A stretch of 21,586 bases of DNA from Flavobacteriales bacterium UBA720. GTDB taxonomy: Bacteria; Bacteroidota; Bacteroidia; Flavobacteriales; Weeksellaceae. The notes beneath the pieces are model-generated. The model did not search any database, was not told the origin of the DNA, and was given only the letters and a program-made list of their open reading frames with translations. Made by a program: the position numbers and the translations under genes. This document shows positions 1-7,560 of this stretch, one piece after another (position 1 is the first letter of the stretch; each line of letters opens with the position of its first letter). Location of the stretch: assembly GCA_002297505.1 (NCBI GenBank), contig DBLQ01000020.1, positions 14,647 through 36,232 of the forward strand. The letters are read 5' to 3'.

Positions 1-99
1 TAGATCCGCCGTAAAATCGGCTTCGTTCCAATAGGGAACCGTGGGATAAGACGTGTATCTGGGACCCGGAATATTGTATTTGTCAACTAACGAATTCAT
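1..99 (-). CDS. hemN: Oxygen-independent coproporphyrinogen III oxidase, N-terminal fragment (cut by window edge)
   Basis: The first 33 codons of a minus-strand gene are present; the rest lies beyond the left edge. The translation starts MNSLVDKYNIPGPRYTSYPT and continues VPYWNEADF. The block KYN-x-x-GPRYTSYPT is the hallmark N-terminal segment of HemN, the radical-SAM enzyme that decarboxylates coproporphyrinogen III to protoporphyrinogen IX in heme synthesis without oxygen. The radical-SAM CxxxCxxC cluster motif would fall outside the window, so the enzyme class is inferred from this N-terminal block alone. The ATG at 97-99 is the natural start because the family block begins six residues later. 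A perfect promoter box ends only five bases upstream. The gene is read away from the T9SS gene at 312-1565, with about 210 bases between them. Confidence 0.85.
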   Translation of the reverse strand, partial: MNSLVDKYNIPGPRYTSYPTVPYWNEADFTADL

Positions 100-104
100 T
101 GAGG

Positions 105-112
105 CAAAGTTA
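105..112 (-). promoter_or_regulatory. Bacteroidota -7 box of hemN
   Basis: On the minus strand the octamer TAACTTTG matches the Bacteroidota housekeeping -7 consensus TAnnTTTG exactly. Only five bases (CCTCA) separate it from the hemN ATG, so transcription would start at or within a base or two of the start codon. No clear -33 TTG is visible upstream. Confidence 0.55.
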
Positions 113-311
113 CGAAAACTCTGCTTGGAATGATTTTGAATTGAGGATGATTTTTGATTGGTGACTTCTATTTGTAATATCTAAATCTATCATTAGTGAT
201 CACCGCTGATAGTAATGGCATCCTTTTTCCTTTTTTGCGAAAAAAGATATAGTGTATATTGGGAATTGATCCAAATCACTCAACGGAATCAGATGGCTCC
301 TCGAACTGAAT

Positions 312-1565
312 CTATTTTTTAATAATTTTTACAGACTGCCTACCTAAATTGGATTGTACAGCCAAGATATACTCGCCGGCAGGATATTTAAAATCTAAGG
401 TATACTTTTTTAGACCTTTGCTGCTTACATCATCTTTCAGAATATTTCCCAGAAATTTTCCTGTCAAATCGTATAATCCAACAATAATATGATCTGAATG
501 AATGTAGTGAACGTTCAGATTCAATTGGTCTTTGATAGGATTGGGCACCACCTCAATTTTCAGATTTTCCACTTTTTCATTGCCCGGCTCATTGGTAGAC
601 AATCCTGTTGTCGTCATTTTATAAATCTGATTTCCCGATGCAAAAGCTGTAGTTCCATTGACGAAAAAAATACGATTGAGAGAGCCTCCAAGAATTTTAT
701 TAACCCAAGTATTTCCGCCATCGAAGGTTTCCAGAAACCCGGAATTATGGCCACCCATCCAGCCGTGTGTTTCGGAAACGAAGCCGACAGCCTGCACATA
801 CGGATCCGGAAAATCCCGCGTCTGCCAGGTCAATCCGCCATCAAAAGTCTTCAGTAATTTCCCTTGGGTTTCAGATTCAATTGAGCCAAAAATCGTTTTT
901 TTATCGGGAAAAATCTGTAGTTTCCAAACGTAATCGCCATAATCTCCCGCACTGTAAATTTTGGTCCAGGTCGTGCCACCGTCGGTTGTTTTGAGAATTA
1001 CCGCACCCAATTCATCACTTCCTGACACATAACCGGTATTTTCATCAATAAACTGAACTTCTACCAAAGCAGATGCATAAGCCGACATATCGATAAATTT
1101 CCAGGTATTTCCTGCGTCCACCGACTTGATCACATAAGCCGGGGAAAACCAGGCACCACAGCCGTAGACCGTAGAAGTTCCAACCGTATCCAGTCCACAG
1201 ATCGCAGCGGGATAAGGAGAAATATTAGTGACTTTAGTCCAGGTGTTTCCACCGTTTACTGTCTTATAAAAATTATTGTTGAGCGTCCCCAGAAAACCGA
1301 CATTTTCATTGAGAAATTCTATATTCCGGAAGTATTGCCCGGTTTGCGAACTTACAATCTGTTCAGTCCAAGTCGCTCCTCCGTTGGTTGTTTTAAAAAC
1401 TGTTCCGTTTCCACCTCTCGCGGCCCAACCTAAAGTTTCGTTCAGAAAAAACACATCATCATAACGTCCGGATGTAGATGGTGGGGCGTTCAAAGCTTTC
1501 CAATTGTAAGTCTGTGCAGTAGCCAAACCTGCTATAAATAAAAAAGAAGCCAGTATTTTTTTCAC
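312..1565 (-). CDS. Secreted T9SS cargo protein with YCF48/BNR-like beta-propeller repeats
   Basis: This 417-residue protein has a signal peptide (residues 1-18, basic start then hydrophobic core, ending ATAQ). Six copies of a [GA]G-x-TW repeat follow, near residues 62-66, 105-109, 151-155, 196-200, 243-247 and 283-287. The 40-47 residue spacing is typical of YCF48/BNR-type propeller blades. The C-terminus (about 338-417) has the features of a type A T9SS sorting domain: VVPNPIKDQL, LYDLTGKFL, YPAGEYILAV and a basic tail KIIKK. The family prediction is a protein exported across the outer membrane by the type IX system and then processed or anchored; its ligand or substrate is not evident. The start is GTG at 1563-1565, the only start that keeps the complete signal peptide. 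A terminator for pheT lies just upstream, so the gene probably has its own weak promoter or depends on read-through. Confidence 0.85.
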   Translation of the reverse strand: MKKILASFLFIAGLATAQTYNWKALNAPPSTSGRYDDVFFLNETLGWAARGGNGTVFKTTNGGATWTEQIVSSQTGQYFRNIEFLNENVGFLGTLNNNFYKTVNGGNTWTKVTNISPYPAAICGLDTVGTSTVYGCGAWFSPAYVIKSVDAGNTWKFIDMSAYASALVEVQFIDENTGYVSGSDELGAVILKTTDGGTTWTKIYSAGDYGDYVWKLQIFPDKKTIFGSIESETQGKLLKTFDGGLTWQTRDFPDPYVQAVGFVSETHGWMGGHNSGFLETFDGGNTWVNKILGGSLNRIFFVNGTTAFASGNQIYKMTTTGLSTNEPGNEKVENLKIEVVPNPIKDQLNLNVHYIHSDHIIVGLYDLTGKFLGNILKDDVSSKGLKKYTLDFKYPAGEYILAVQSNLGRQSVKIIKK

Positions 1566-1590
1566 GGTTTTAATTTTCTTTAAAAATAAA

Positions 1591-1615
1591 AAAATCGGGA
1601 GACTTTCCCGATTTT
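1591..1615 (-). terminator. Intrinsic terminator after pheT
   Basis: Perfect 10-bp stem (1591-1600 with 1606-1615, arm AAAATCGGGA) and a 5-base loop. In the minus direction the 3' arm runs into TTTTTTTATTTTTA. It lies 21 bases past the pheT stop and ends about 25 bases before the T9SS gene start. Confidence 0.85.
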
Positions 1616-1636
1616 GATTTTATAATTTTATATGAA

Positions 1637-4036
1637 TTATCGCAATTCAGCTTTCAATTCTTTTTCGAAAGATTTAATAAGCGAGTTCATAACTTCAGTA
1701 ATGTCTTTGTCTTCCAAGGTTTTTTCCTCGTTCAGAAGTTCAAAACTCATCGCGTAAGACTTTTTGCCTTCGGGTAGATTTTTCCCTTCGTAAACATCAA
1801 AAAGATTGATGTTTTTCAGGAATGGCGACTTATTTTTTCTTGCCAGCTCATAAAGTTCTGCGTAAGTGATGGTTTTATCAACCAGTAAAGCCAAATCTCG
1901 TCTGATCTTATTGAACTTCGGAATATCTACGAATTTCAGATTTTCTTTTGTTCTCAAAGCCTGGCAATTTTCCAGTTCGATCTCCGCATAGAACACTTCC
2001 TGACTGATGTCGAAATCTTTCAGTATTTGTGGCGAAACTTTGCCTAATCTTGCCAATGTTGTGTCACCGGATTTGATTTCCAGAGCGTCAGAAAAACGCT
2101 CGTCTTCCAATGCAGACTCGTGAAGGTCAAGATTTAGTTTTTCCAAAAGAACTTTAACGTAAGCTTTCAGATAGTAAAAATCTGTGGCGCTTTTCGGCTG
2201 TCGCCAGTTTTCAGCCACTTCTCTTCCGGAAGTCAAGATCGCTAATTGCTTTCTTTCTTCGTATTTTTCTTTCTTATGATAAATCTTCCCTAATTCGAAA
2301 AACTTGATATCGGAAGATTTTCTGTTGATATTGTAAATGGCATTCTCCAAAAGTCCTTCCAGCAAAGACTTTCTCATAAATGCCAAATCATTACTCAAAG
2401 GGTTCAGCAATTTTACAGCATCGGTTTCATCTTTCACGGAACGAAGCGAATTGTTCATTACCTCGTGGAAACCATTGGACTGCAAGGTTCTCGCCCAGGA
2501 ATTTTCCAAAGCATCCTGATCATCAAAACTCAATTTCACAGGCGTGAAAGAGATTTTTTTTGGCGCATCAATTTTATTATAGCCATAGATTCTCAGTACT
2601 TCCTCAATTACATCAATCTCTCTGGTCACATCTGCCCTGTAAACAGGCACAGACAATTCCAGACCATTCTGAATCTCGTTAAGAATTTGAATATCAAGAG
2701 ATTTCAGAATTTCCTTAACTTTTTCTCTGTGAATTTTAGTTCCTAAAATCTGATCCAACTGAGAATATCGGAAAACAACATAATGGTCTTTGATTTTTTC
2801 CGGATAATGTTCCAGAATTTCGCCCACCAATTTTCCGCCAGCCAATTCTTCAATAAGACAAACAGCGTGTGTCAGTGCAGTTCTTGCATTGTTCGGGTCC
2901 ACGCCTCTTTCGAAACGGAAAGACGCATCGGTGTTTAAGCCGTGCAGTTTAGACGCTTTTCTGATCGCTACCGGATTAAAGTACGCGCTTTCCAGGAAAA
3001 TCGTTTTGGTTTCAGACGAAACGCCACTTTCGCTCCCACCGAAAACGCCGGCAATGCAAAGTGGATTATTTTTTCCGTCTTTGATGATGATTTCCGAACC
3101 GTTTAATGTTCTTTCAACTTGATCCAGAGTTGTGAATTTGGTTCCAGCTTGCACTGTTCCAACCTTCACCGTTTTATCAGCAATTTGATCTGCATCAAAG
3201 GCGTGAAGCGGCTGTCCAAGGCCGTGAAGAATATAATTGGTAACATCTACCACATTGTTAATTGGCGAAAGTCCGATGGCTTTCAATCTGTTTTTCAACC
3301 ACTCCGGAGAATCTTTAACCTCCACATTTTCAATCACTGCACCTAAATATCTAGGTGTCAGTTCAGAATCTTCAACTTCCAATTTGAAATCGTGAGAACC
3401 TTCGCTATTTAAAACTTTAGATTCTAATTTCGTGAATTCTGATTTCAGGTTATTGGAGGAAACGAACGCTTGCAAGTCTCTGGCAACGCCGTAATGTGAC
3501 ATTGCATCGGTTCTGTTGGGCGTCAATCCGATTTCGTACACCTCATCATTGGTCAATTCAAAATAATCTGCGAAAGGTTTCCCCACTTCAAATTTCTCTG
3601 AATCCAAAACCATAATTCCGGCGTGGTCATCGCTGAGACCTAATTCGTCTTCGGCGCATATCATTCCTTCAGAAACTTCGCCACGGATTTTTGCTTTTTT
3701 GATTTCAAAAGAATTGCCGTCTTTAGCATAAATTTTTGTTCCGACCACAGCAACAGGCACTGTTTGTCCCGCAGCAACATTCGGCGCACCACAAACGATT
3801 TCCAGAATTTTGCCGTTGCCTACATCAACCGTCGTTTTATTTAATTTATCAGCATTCGGATGTTTTTCGCAAGTCAAAACTTTACCTACGATAATACCTT
3901 CCAGACTTCCTTTTACGCTCTCGAATTTCTCAACACCTTCCACTTCCAAACCGATATCGGTAAGATAAGCACTGATTTTCTCAGAGTTAAGGTCTGTTTT
4001 GATATAATCTTTAAGCCAATTATTAGAAATTTTCAT
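1637..4036 (-). CDS. pheT: Phenylalanine--tRNA ligase beta subunit
   Basis: The 799-residue product has the full bacterial PheT architecture. The N-terminus is MKISNNWLKDYI, followed by an EMAP-like tRNA-binding domain (about 42-152, including IVGKVLTCEKHPNADKL), the B3/B4 region (about 210-390), which in this family carries the editing site, and a B5 domain (about 402-475, with PVYRADVTREIDVIEEVLRI). A catalytic-like core follows, then the C-terminal FDX-ACB anticodon-binding domain (about 704-799, with KIRRDLALLVDK). PheT pairs with the catalytic PheS subunit to charge tRNA-Phe in the cytoplasm. PheS is not in this window, so the two genes are not adjacent here. Length is normal and nothing is broken. 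A terminator follows the gene. Its promoter must lie between it and the toxin remnant, where only an imperfect box (AATATTTG, near 4074-4081 on the minus strand) is visible. Confidence 0.98.
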   Translation of the reverse strand: MKISNNWLKDYIKTDLNSEKISAYLTDIGLEVEGVEKFESVKGSLEGIIVGKVLTCEKHPNADKLNKTTVDVGNGKILEIVCGAPNVAAGQTVPVAVVGTKIYAKDGNSFEIKKAKIRGEVSEGMICAEDELGLSDDHAGIMVLDSEKFEVGKPFADYFELTNDEVYEIGLTPNRTDAMSHYGVARDLQAFVSSNNLKSEFTKLESKVLNSEGSHDFKLEVEDSELTPRYLGAVIENVEVKDSPEWLKNRLKAIGLSPINNVVDVTNYILHGLGQPLHAFDADQIADKTVKVGTVQAGTKFTTLDQVERTLNGSEIIIKDGKNNPLCIAGVFGGSESGVSSETKTIFLESAYFNPVAIRKASKLHGLNTDASFRFERGVDPNNARTALTHAVCLIEELAGGKLVGEILEHYPEKIKDHYVVFRYSQLDQILGTKIHREKVKEILKSLDIQILNEIQNGLELSVPVYRADVTREIDVIEEVLRIYGYNKIDAPKKISFTPVKLSFDDQDALENSWARTLQSNGFHEVMNNSLRSVKDETDAVKLLNPLSNDLAFMRKSLLEGLLENAIYNINRKSSDIKFFELGKIYHKKEKYEERKQLAILTSGREVAENWRQPKSATDFYYLKAYVKVLLEKLNLDLHESALEDERFSDALEIKSGDTTLARLGKVSPQILKDFDISQEVFYAEIELENCQALRTKENLKFVDIPKFNKIRRDLALLVDKTITYAELYELARKNKSPFLKNINLFDVYEGKNLPEGKKSYAMSFELLNEEKTLEDKDITEVMNSLIKSFEKELKAELR

Positions 4037-4120
4037 TCTTTTTTATATTTGAATTTTTTGAACACTAAGTGAACAAATATTTTTTTAACTTATTAAGTTT
4101 GTCAAACTTTATCAGGAATA

Positions 4121-4391
4121 TTATTTATCATCATAATGTCCCAAACTGACAACATAAGCACATTTTCTGATTCTACTTCGTAAACCAATCGGTGCTGTTT
4201 ATTGATTTCTCTGGACCAGGTTTCCACTTTTCTGTGTTTAAGCTGTTCAGGCTTTCCCGTCCCACTTCTTGGATCTTCGAAACACTCGTTAATCAAACGC
4301 TCAGTGTTCGCTAGCAATAGTTTGTGTCCGGATTTTTTGTATTCCTCAAATCATCCAGAAAATTATCAGTATACTTAACTGAAAAAGTCAT
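4121..4391 (-). pseudogene. Txe/YoeB-family mRNA-interferase toxin, broken by two single-base frameshifts
   Basis: From the ATG at 4389-4391 the frame reads MTFSVKYTDNFLDDL and then runs out of frame to a stop near 4313. Restoring one base in the TTT run at 4348-4350 gives EEYKKSGHKLLLANTERL, joining a 71-codon open frame with GTGKPEQLKH, WSREINKQHRLVYEVE and VLMLSVW. Restoring one G in the GGG run near 4139-4142 gives GHYDDK and a stop at 4121-4123. Without that base the frame reads DIMMINNIPDKV and stops at 4102. The repaired protein is a standard Txe/YoeB toxin of about 90 residues, a ribosome-dependent endoribonuclease family in which the C-terminal His-Tyr belongs to the active site. Those residues are lost here. 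The start overlaps the antitoxin stop (ATGA). I call it inactive; a sequencing error in both homopolymers is the alternative. Confidence 0.85.
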
Positions 4392-4618
4392 AAAGAATCA
4401 AAGAGATTTTTGACATCATCTTTTGATTTTAGCGCTTTATCGCTTTTATTTTTCTTAGATTCATCAAGCATTTGGTCAAATTCTTTGCGAGAGAATTTTA
4501 CTTTTTCGGTGGACTGAGAATCTTCTTTAACCTTGAGTTTTTTAACACCCAATGCTTTTAGAATGGTGCGGAGTTTCTCAACTTCGGATTGATCCGCTTC
4601 AAATGTGAAAGTTGTCAT
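4388..4618 (-). CDS. Antitoxin-like small protein upstream of the broken Txe/YoeB toxin
   Basis: A 76-residue acidic/basic protein starts MTTFTFEADQSEVEKLRTIL. It has an N-terminal stretch that could form a strand and helix (about 1-33), a charged linker rich in Lys, Glu and Ser, and a C-terminal tail likely to be disordered that ends KNLFDSL. No catalytic motif is visible. Its stop codon (TGA, 4388-4390) overlaps the toxin ATG in an ATGA arrangement, the usual antitoxin-first organisation of type II toxin-antitoxin operons. The overall look, a small N-terminal fold plus a flexible toxin-wrapping tail, resembles DUF2683-like antitoxins of Bacteroidota, but that family name is from memory. The reading frame is intact even though the partner is not. 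Antitoxin function is inferred from position and size; it could now be a free-standing orphan. No strong promoter box is visible upstream. Confidence 0.7.
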   Translation of the reverse strand: MTTFTFEADQSEVEKLRTILKALGVKKLKVKEDSQSTEKVKFSRKEFDQMLDESKKNKSDKALKSKDDVKNLFDSL

Positions 4619-4661
4619 AATCAGTGGTTTTTTAGAGTTAAGAAATTCTTTTTATTAAACT

Positions 4662-4696
4662 AAAATTTGAGACTTGAATTTCAAATCTCAAATTTT
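4662..4696 (-). terminator. Intrinsic terminator after dnaN
   Basis: Perfect 11-bp stem (4662-4672 with 4686-4696, arm AAAATTTGAGA). A further short inverted repeat (TTGAA/TTCAA) in the loop can extend it. It lies 21 bases past the dnaN stop in the minus direction and is followed by a T-rich tract. It separates dnaN from the toxin-antitoxin locus. Confidence 0.75.
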
Positions 4697-4716
4697 TTAT
4701 AGGATTAATTTTAAAA

Positions 4717-5847
4717 TTATAAACCAATTACAGGCATAGAAAGCATCAGGATACTTTCATTCTCCTCCAATCCGTCAACAGGTTCAACAATTCCTGGTCT
4801 GTTGGGTTGAGACATTTTCATTGTAATATCGTCGGAAGCCAAAACGGATAACATCTCTGTCAGGAATTTTGAGCTGAAGCCGATGTTGATATCATCGCCG
4901 TTATAGTCGCAAGGAATCTGCATATCTGCTTTGTTGGCGTATTCCGTATCTTCTGCGTGAAGATGTAGAACATTGCCAGACAATTTGAATCTCACCTGAT
5001 TCGTAGATTTGTTGGACATAATAGACGCTCTTCTGATTGAGCTCAGCAGCAAGCTTCTGTTGATGGTCAGCACATTTGGATTTTCTTTAGGAATTACCGC
5101 ATTGTAGTTAGGATATTTCCCATCAATCAAACGACAGATCCAGATGTTATTTCCGAATGTGAATTTCGACATATTATCACTGAATTCAATCACAACATCT
5201 TCGTTGGAATTGTTCAGGATATTTTTGAAAATCGCCAAAGGTTTCTTTGGCATAATGAACTCCAAAGTCTCCGGATGTACGATATCTGTCCTTTTGTAAA
5301 CCACCAATCTGTGAGAATCTGTGGAAACAAAATTAGTCTCGTCTTCTTTGAATTGAAACAAAACACCAGTCATCACAGGACGCAGGGAGTCATTACTTGT
5401 CGCGAATAAAGTATTCGCCAATGCTTCTGCCAGAACGCCGCCGCCGATGGTCACTTTCTGAGACGCGTCAAATTCCGGCAATTCCGGATAATCGTCTGCA
5501 TTGTCCAATGCTACGGCAAAGTTGTCTTTCTCATCCAGAATTTCCAAAACACTGCCATTGCCGTCTTCAGAATCTTTTACGACCAAAGTCAGAGGCTGCT
5601 CGCCGTAAGTTTTCAGGAAGTCCTGAAATATCTTTCCCGGAACCGCAATTTTCCCCTGATCATCAGACTTCACTTCCAGAGAAGTGATCAAAGTCGTTTC
5701 TCCGTCAGACGCCGTCACTGTTAATGAGTTCTGGTCTAGCTCAAAAAGAAAATTCTCCAAAATAGGTCTGGATTGTGACCCGGAAATCACGCCACTCACC
5801 GTCTGTAAAGCTTTCTGCAAATCGCCACTGGCAACAATAAATCTCAT
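4717..5847 (-). CDS. dnaN: DNA polymerase III subunit beta (sliding clamp)
   Basis: The 376-residue product is a full-length bacterial beta clamp. It starts MRFIVASGDLQKALQTVSGV with the conserved SRPILENFLF in the first domain, continues through NDSLRPVMTGVLFQF and STDSHRLVVYKRT in the middle domain, and ends ILMLSMPVIGL. The clamp forms a dimeric ring around DNA and tethers polymerase III and other partners through a hydrophobic pocket in each subunit. The family has three repeated domains of about 120 residues each, and the length fits that. There is no dnaA or recF beside it, so it is not in the classical origin-linked cluster. A well-formed promoter lies 24-53 bases upstream and a strong terminator follows, so it appears to be a single-gene transcript. 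Confidence 0.98.
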   Translation of the reverse strand: MRFIVASGDLQKALQTVSGVISGSQSRPILENFLFELDQNSLTVTASDGETTLITSLEVKSDDQGKIAVPGKIFQDFLKTYGEQPLTLVVKDSEDGNGSVLEILDEKDNFAVALDNADDYPELPEFDASQKVTIGGGVLAEALANTLFATSNDSLRPVMTGVLFQFKEDETNFVSTDSHRLVVYKRTDIVHPETLEFIMPKKPLAIFKNILNNSNEDVVIEFSDNMSKFTFGNNIWICRLIDGKYPNYNAVIPKENPNVLTINRSLLLSSIRRASIMSNKSTNQVRFKLSGNVLHLHAEDTEYANKADMQIPCDYNGDDINIGFSSKFLTEMLSVLASDDITMKMSQPNRPGIVEPVDGLEENESILMLSMPVIGL

Positions 5848-5870
5848 AAATTGTATTTATTTCAATTCCA

Positions 5871-5900
5871 CAAATATAATGATTCCGATTCGATTGCAAA
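5871..5900 (-). promoter_or_regulatory. Promoter of dnaN
   Basis: In the minus direction: TTTG (5897-5900), an 18-base spacer, then TATATTTG (5871-5878), an exact TAnnTTTG box. The predicted start is about 20 bases before the dnaN ATG. It is one of the clearest promoters in the window and is divergent from the lipid kinase promoter. Confidence 0.75.
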
Positions 5901-5928
5901 AGTTGATTTTAGTTAGTTATTAACAATT

Positions 5929-5962
5929 TTTGAATTGAAGTAAATTAGTTTGAATAACTTTG
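5929..5962 (+). promoter_or_regulatory. Promoter of the dgkA-like gene
   Basis: An exact -7 box TAACTTTG at 5955-5962 is preceded by TTTG at 5929-5932 (22-base spacer) or TTG at 5935-5937 (17-base spacer). The predicted transcript would have a leader of about 50 bases before the ATG at 6018. Confidence 0.65.
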
Positions 5963-6017
5963 TCCACTATTCTAACCATAAAAGTTTCTTAAAACCTCAA
6001 AAGTTTAGCATCTTAAA

Positions 6018-6389
6018 ATGAAAAAACCTCCATTTCATAAAAGCGTCCAGTTCACATTCCGAGGAATTATCTGGATCCTGAGAAACGAAAGAAATTTCCA
6101 GATTCATATTTTTGGCTTGATCATTAATCTTTTTCTTATCGTTTTTCTTGAGCTTTCGAAAATGGATACGGCTCTGATCCTTTTCTGCTGTTTTTTTGTC
6201 CTGGTCACAGAAACGCTTAATACTTGCGTGGAGAAAATCTGCGATTACATCCAGCCTGAATTCGATTTGCGGATCGGAATCATCAAAGATTTGGCTGGCG
6301 GAGCGGTAATGTTGGCGACAATCTGCGCCATCTGCGTTGGCGTTTTGGTGTATTGGCCTTATTTGGGTTGGCGAATTGGAGAGTTTTAG
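6018..6389 (+). CDS. dgkA: Diacylglycerol/undecaprenol kinase, DgkA family
   Basis: A 123-residue integral membrane protein, the usual size for prokaryotic DgkA. Three hydrophobic segments lie near residues 31-47, 51-66 and 93-113. The family signature is present: RNERNFQIH (22-30), the E-x-x-N-x-x-x-E block ETLNTCVEKICD (65-76) and KDLAGGAVML (90-99). In the family these Glu and Asn residues bind Mg-ATP. The enzyme phosphorylates a lipid alcohol in the inner membrane. In Gram-positive relatives the substrate is undecaprenol; in E. coli it is diacylglycerol. The sequence alone does not settle which applies here. The neighbouring ddl gene also serves cell-wall synthesis, so undecaprenol recycling is plausible, but ddl has its own promoter box and a joint transcript is not shown. 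Confidence 0.88.
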   Translation: MKKPPFHKSVQFTFRGIIWILRNERNFQIHIFGLIINLFLIVFLELSKMDTALILFCCFFVLVTETLNTCVEKICDYIQPEFDLRIGIIKDLAGGAVMLATICAICVGVLVYWPYLGWRIGEF

Positions 6390-6480
6390 AGTTTTTATGT
6401 TAATAACTTAAATCACAGTTTTCTAAGACACATATGTTAAAGATTACAAGATTTAATTCCGATCTTTTGTATTAAATTTT

Positions 6481-6488
6481 TACATTTG
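6481..6488 (+). promoter_or_regulatory. -7 box of ddl
   Basis: TACATTTG matches TAnnTTTG exactly and lies 19 bases before the ddl ATG. No convincing -33 TTG sits at the right distance. Confidence 0.5.
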
Positions 6489-6507
6489 TTTTCAATATAT
6501 TTCTAGA

Positions 6508-7491
6508 ATGAGCAAACAAAATGTAGCCGTGGTAATGGGCGGTTATTCTGATGAATACAAAGTTTCCTTGAAAAGCGGACAACTGATTTTCGATTCACTG
6601 GATCGTGAACTTTACAATGTTTATAAAGTTGTTATCCTTACAGATGAATGGTATTATTTGGATGAAAATGAAAATAAACAAAACATCAATAAAGCTGATT
6701 TTTCGGCAGATTTAGGAAACGGAGAAAGCTTGAAATTTGATGTTTGCTTCAATATCATCCACGGTACACCTGGCGAAAATGGTATTATGCAGGCTTACTG
6801 GGACGCCATTGGCCAAAAATACACAGGATGTGATTTTTACCAAAGCGCGTTAACCTTCAATAAAAAAGATACGTTAGCCGTTCTTTCAAAATACGGCATT
6901 CCCTCTGCCAAAAGTATTTATTTGAGAAATGGAGAGGAAATTTCTGATGACGAAATTGTAGATCAATTAGGCCTTCCAGTTTTCGTGAAACCCAATCAAA
7001 GCGGTTCTTCTTTGGGAATTTCTAAAGTTAAAGATAAAAGTGAACTAAAACCAGCAATCGAATTTGCTTATAAAGAAGATGATGAAATCCTCATCGAAAG
7101 TGCTTTGAATGGAATGGAAGTTTCTGTAGGTGTTTTGGATTATAAAGGCGAAGTGATTGTTTTAGGAATTACAGAAATTGTTCCTGATAAAGAATTCTTT
7201 GACTACGAAGCCAAATACGAGGGTGCTTCTCAGGAAATCACCCCTGCAAGAATTGATGATGAAACCAGAAAAAAAGTGGAAGAAATCTCCATCAAGGCTT
7301 ACAAATCTCTGGGCATGAGCGGATTTTCCCGTTCAGAATTTATTATTGTTGATGGAATTCCGCACTTGCTGGAAATGAATACCAATCCCGGATTTTCACC
7401 GGCAAGTATCCTTCCACAGCAGGCCAAAATTTACGGAATCTCCATCAAAGACCTTTGCGGAAACGAAGTAGAGAAAGCACTTAAAAAATAA
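6508..7491 (+). CDS. ddl: D-alanine--D-alanine ligase
   Basis: A 327-residue ATP-grasp ligase that joins two D-alanines for the peptidoglycan pentapeptide in the cytoplasm. Visible family motifs in order: VVMGGYSDEYKVSLKSG with E16 in the position that binds the first D-Ala, KPNQSGSSLGISKV (161-174, the ATP loop and conserved serine), and DYEAKY (232-237), the Tyr-containing loop typical of D-Ala-D-Ala rather than D-Ala-D-lactate ligases. SGFSRSEFIIVDG (271-283) and EMNTNPGFSPAS (289-300), with the Glu and Asn that hold magnesium, complete the set. Length and start are normal. The gene follows the dgkA-like gene by 118 bases and precedes coaD by 124 bases; no terminator is evident after it. 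Confidence 0.96.
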   Translation: MSKQNVAVVMGGYSDEYKVSLKSGQLIFDSLDRELYNVYKVVILTDEWYYLDENENKQNINKADFSADLGNGESLKFDVCFNIIHGTPGENGIMQAYWDAIGQKYTGCDFYQSALTFNKKDTLAVLSKYGIPSAKSIYLRNGEEISDDEIVDQLGLPVFVKPNQSGSSLGISKVKDKSELKPAIEFAYKEDDEILIESALNGMEVSVGVLDYKGEVIVLGITEIVPDKEFFDYEAKYEGASQEITPARIDDETRKKVEEISIKAYKSLGMSGFSRSEFIIVDGIPHLLEMNTNPGFSPASILPQQAKIYGISIKDLCGNEVEKALKK

Positions 7492-7560
7492 TAATCGGTG
7501 ATTAGCAAGTTGCTCTGTGCTTTTTGCTTTTTAAAAATCATGACGTTGCAGATCCTTATA

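Noticed and set aside
230..246. Hairpin CTTTTTT-GCG-AAAAAAG as a terminator of the T9SS gene
   Set aside because: The stem is only A-T plus one closing pair and on the minus strand it is followed by purines, not a T tract; a weak structure expected by chance in AT-rich DNA.
4102..4317. A 71-codon open frame as a stand-alone toxin gene
   Set aside because: It starts at a TTG in the middle of the family domain and ends with residues (DIMMINNIPDKV) that are the out-of-frame reading of GHYDDK. It is the central part of a frameshifted gene, not a complete one.
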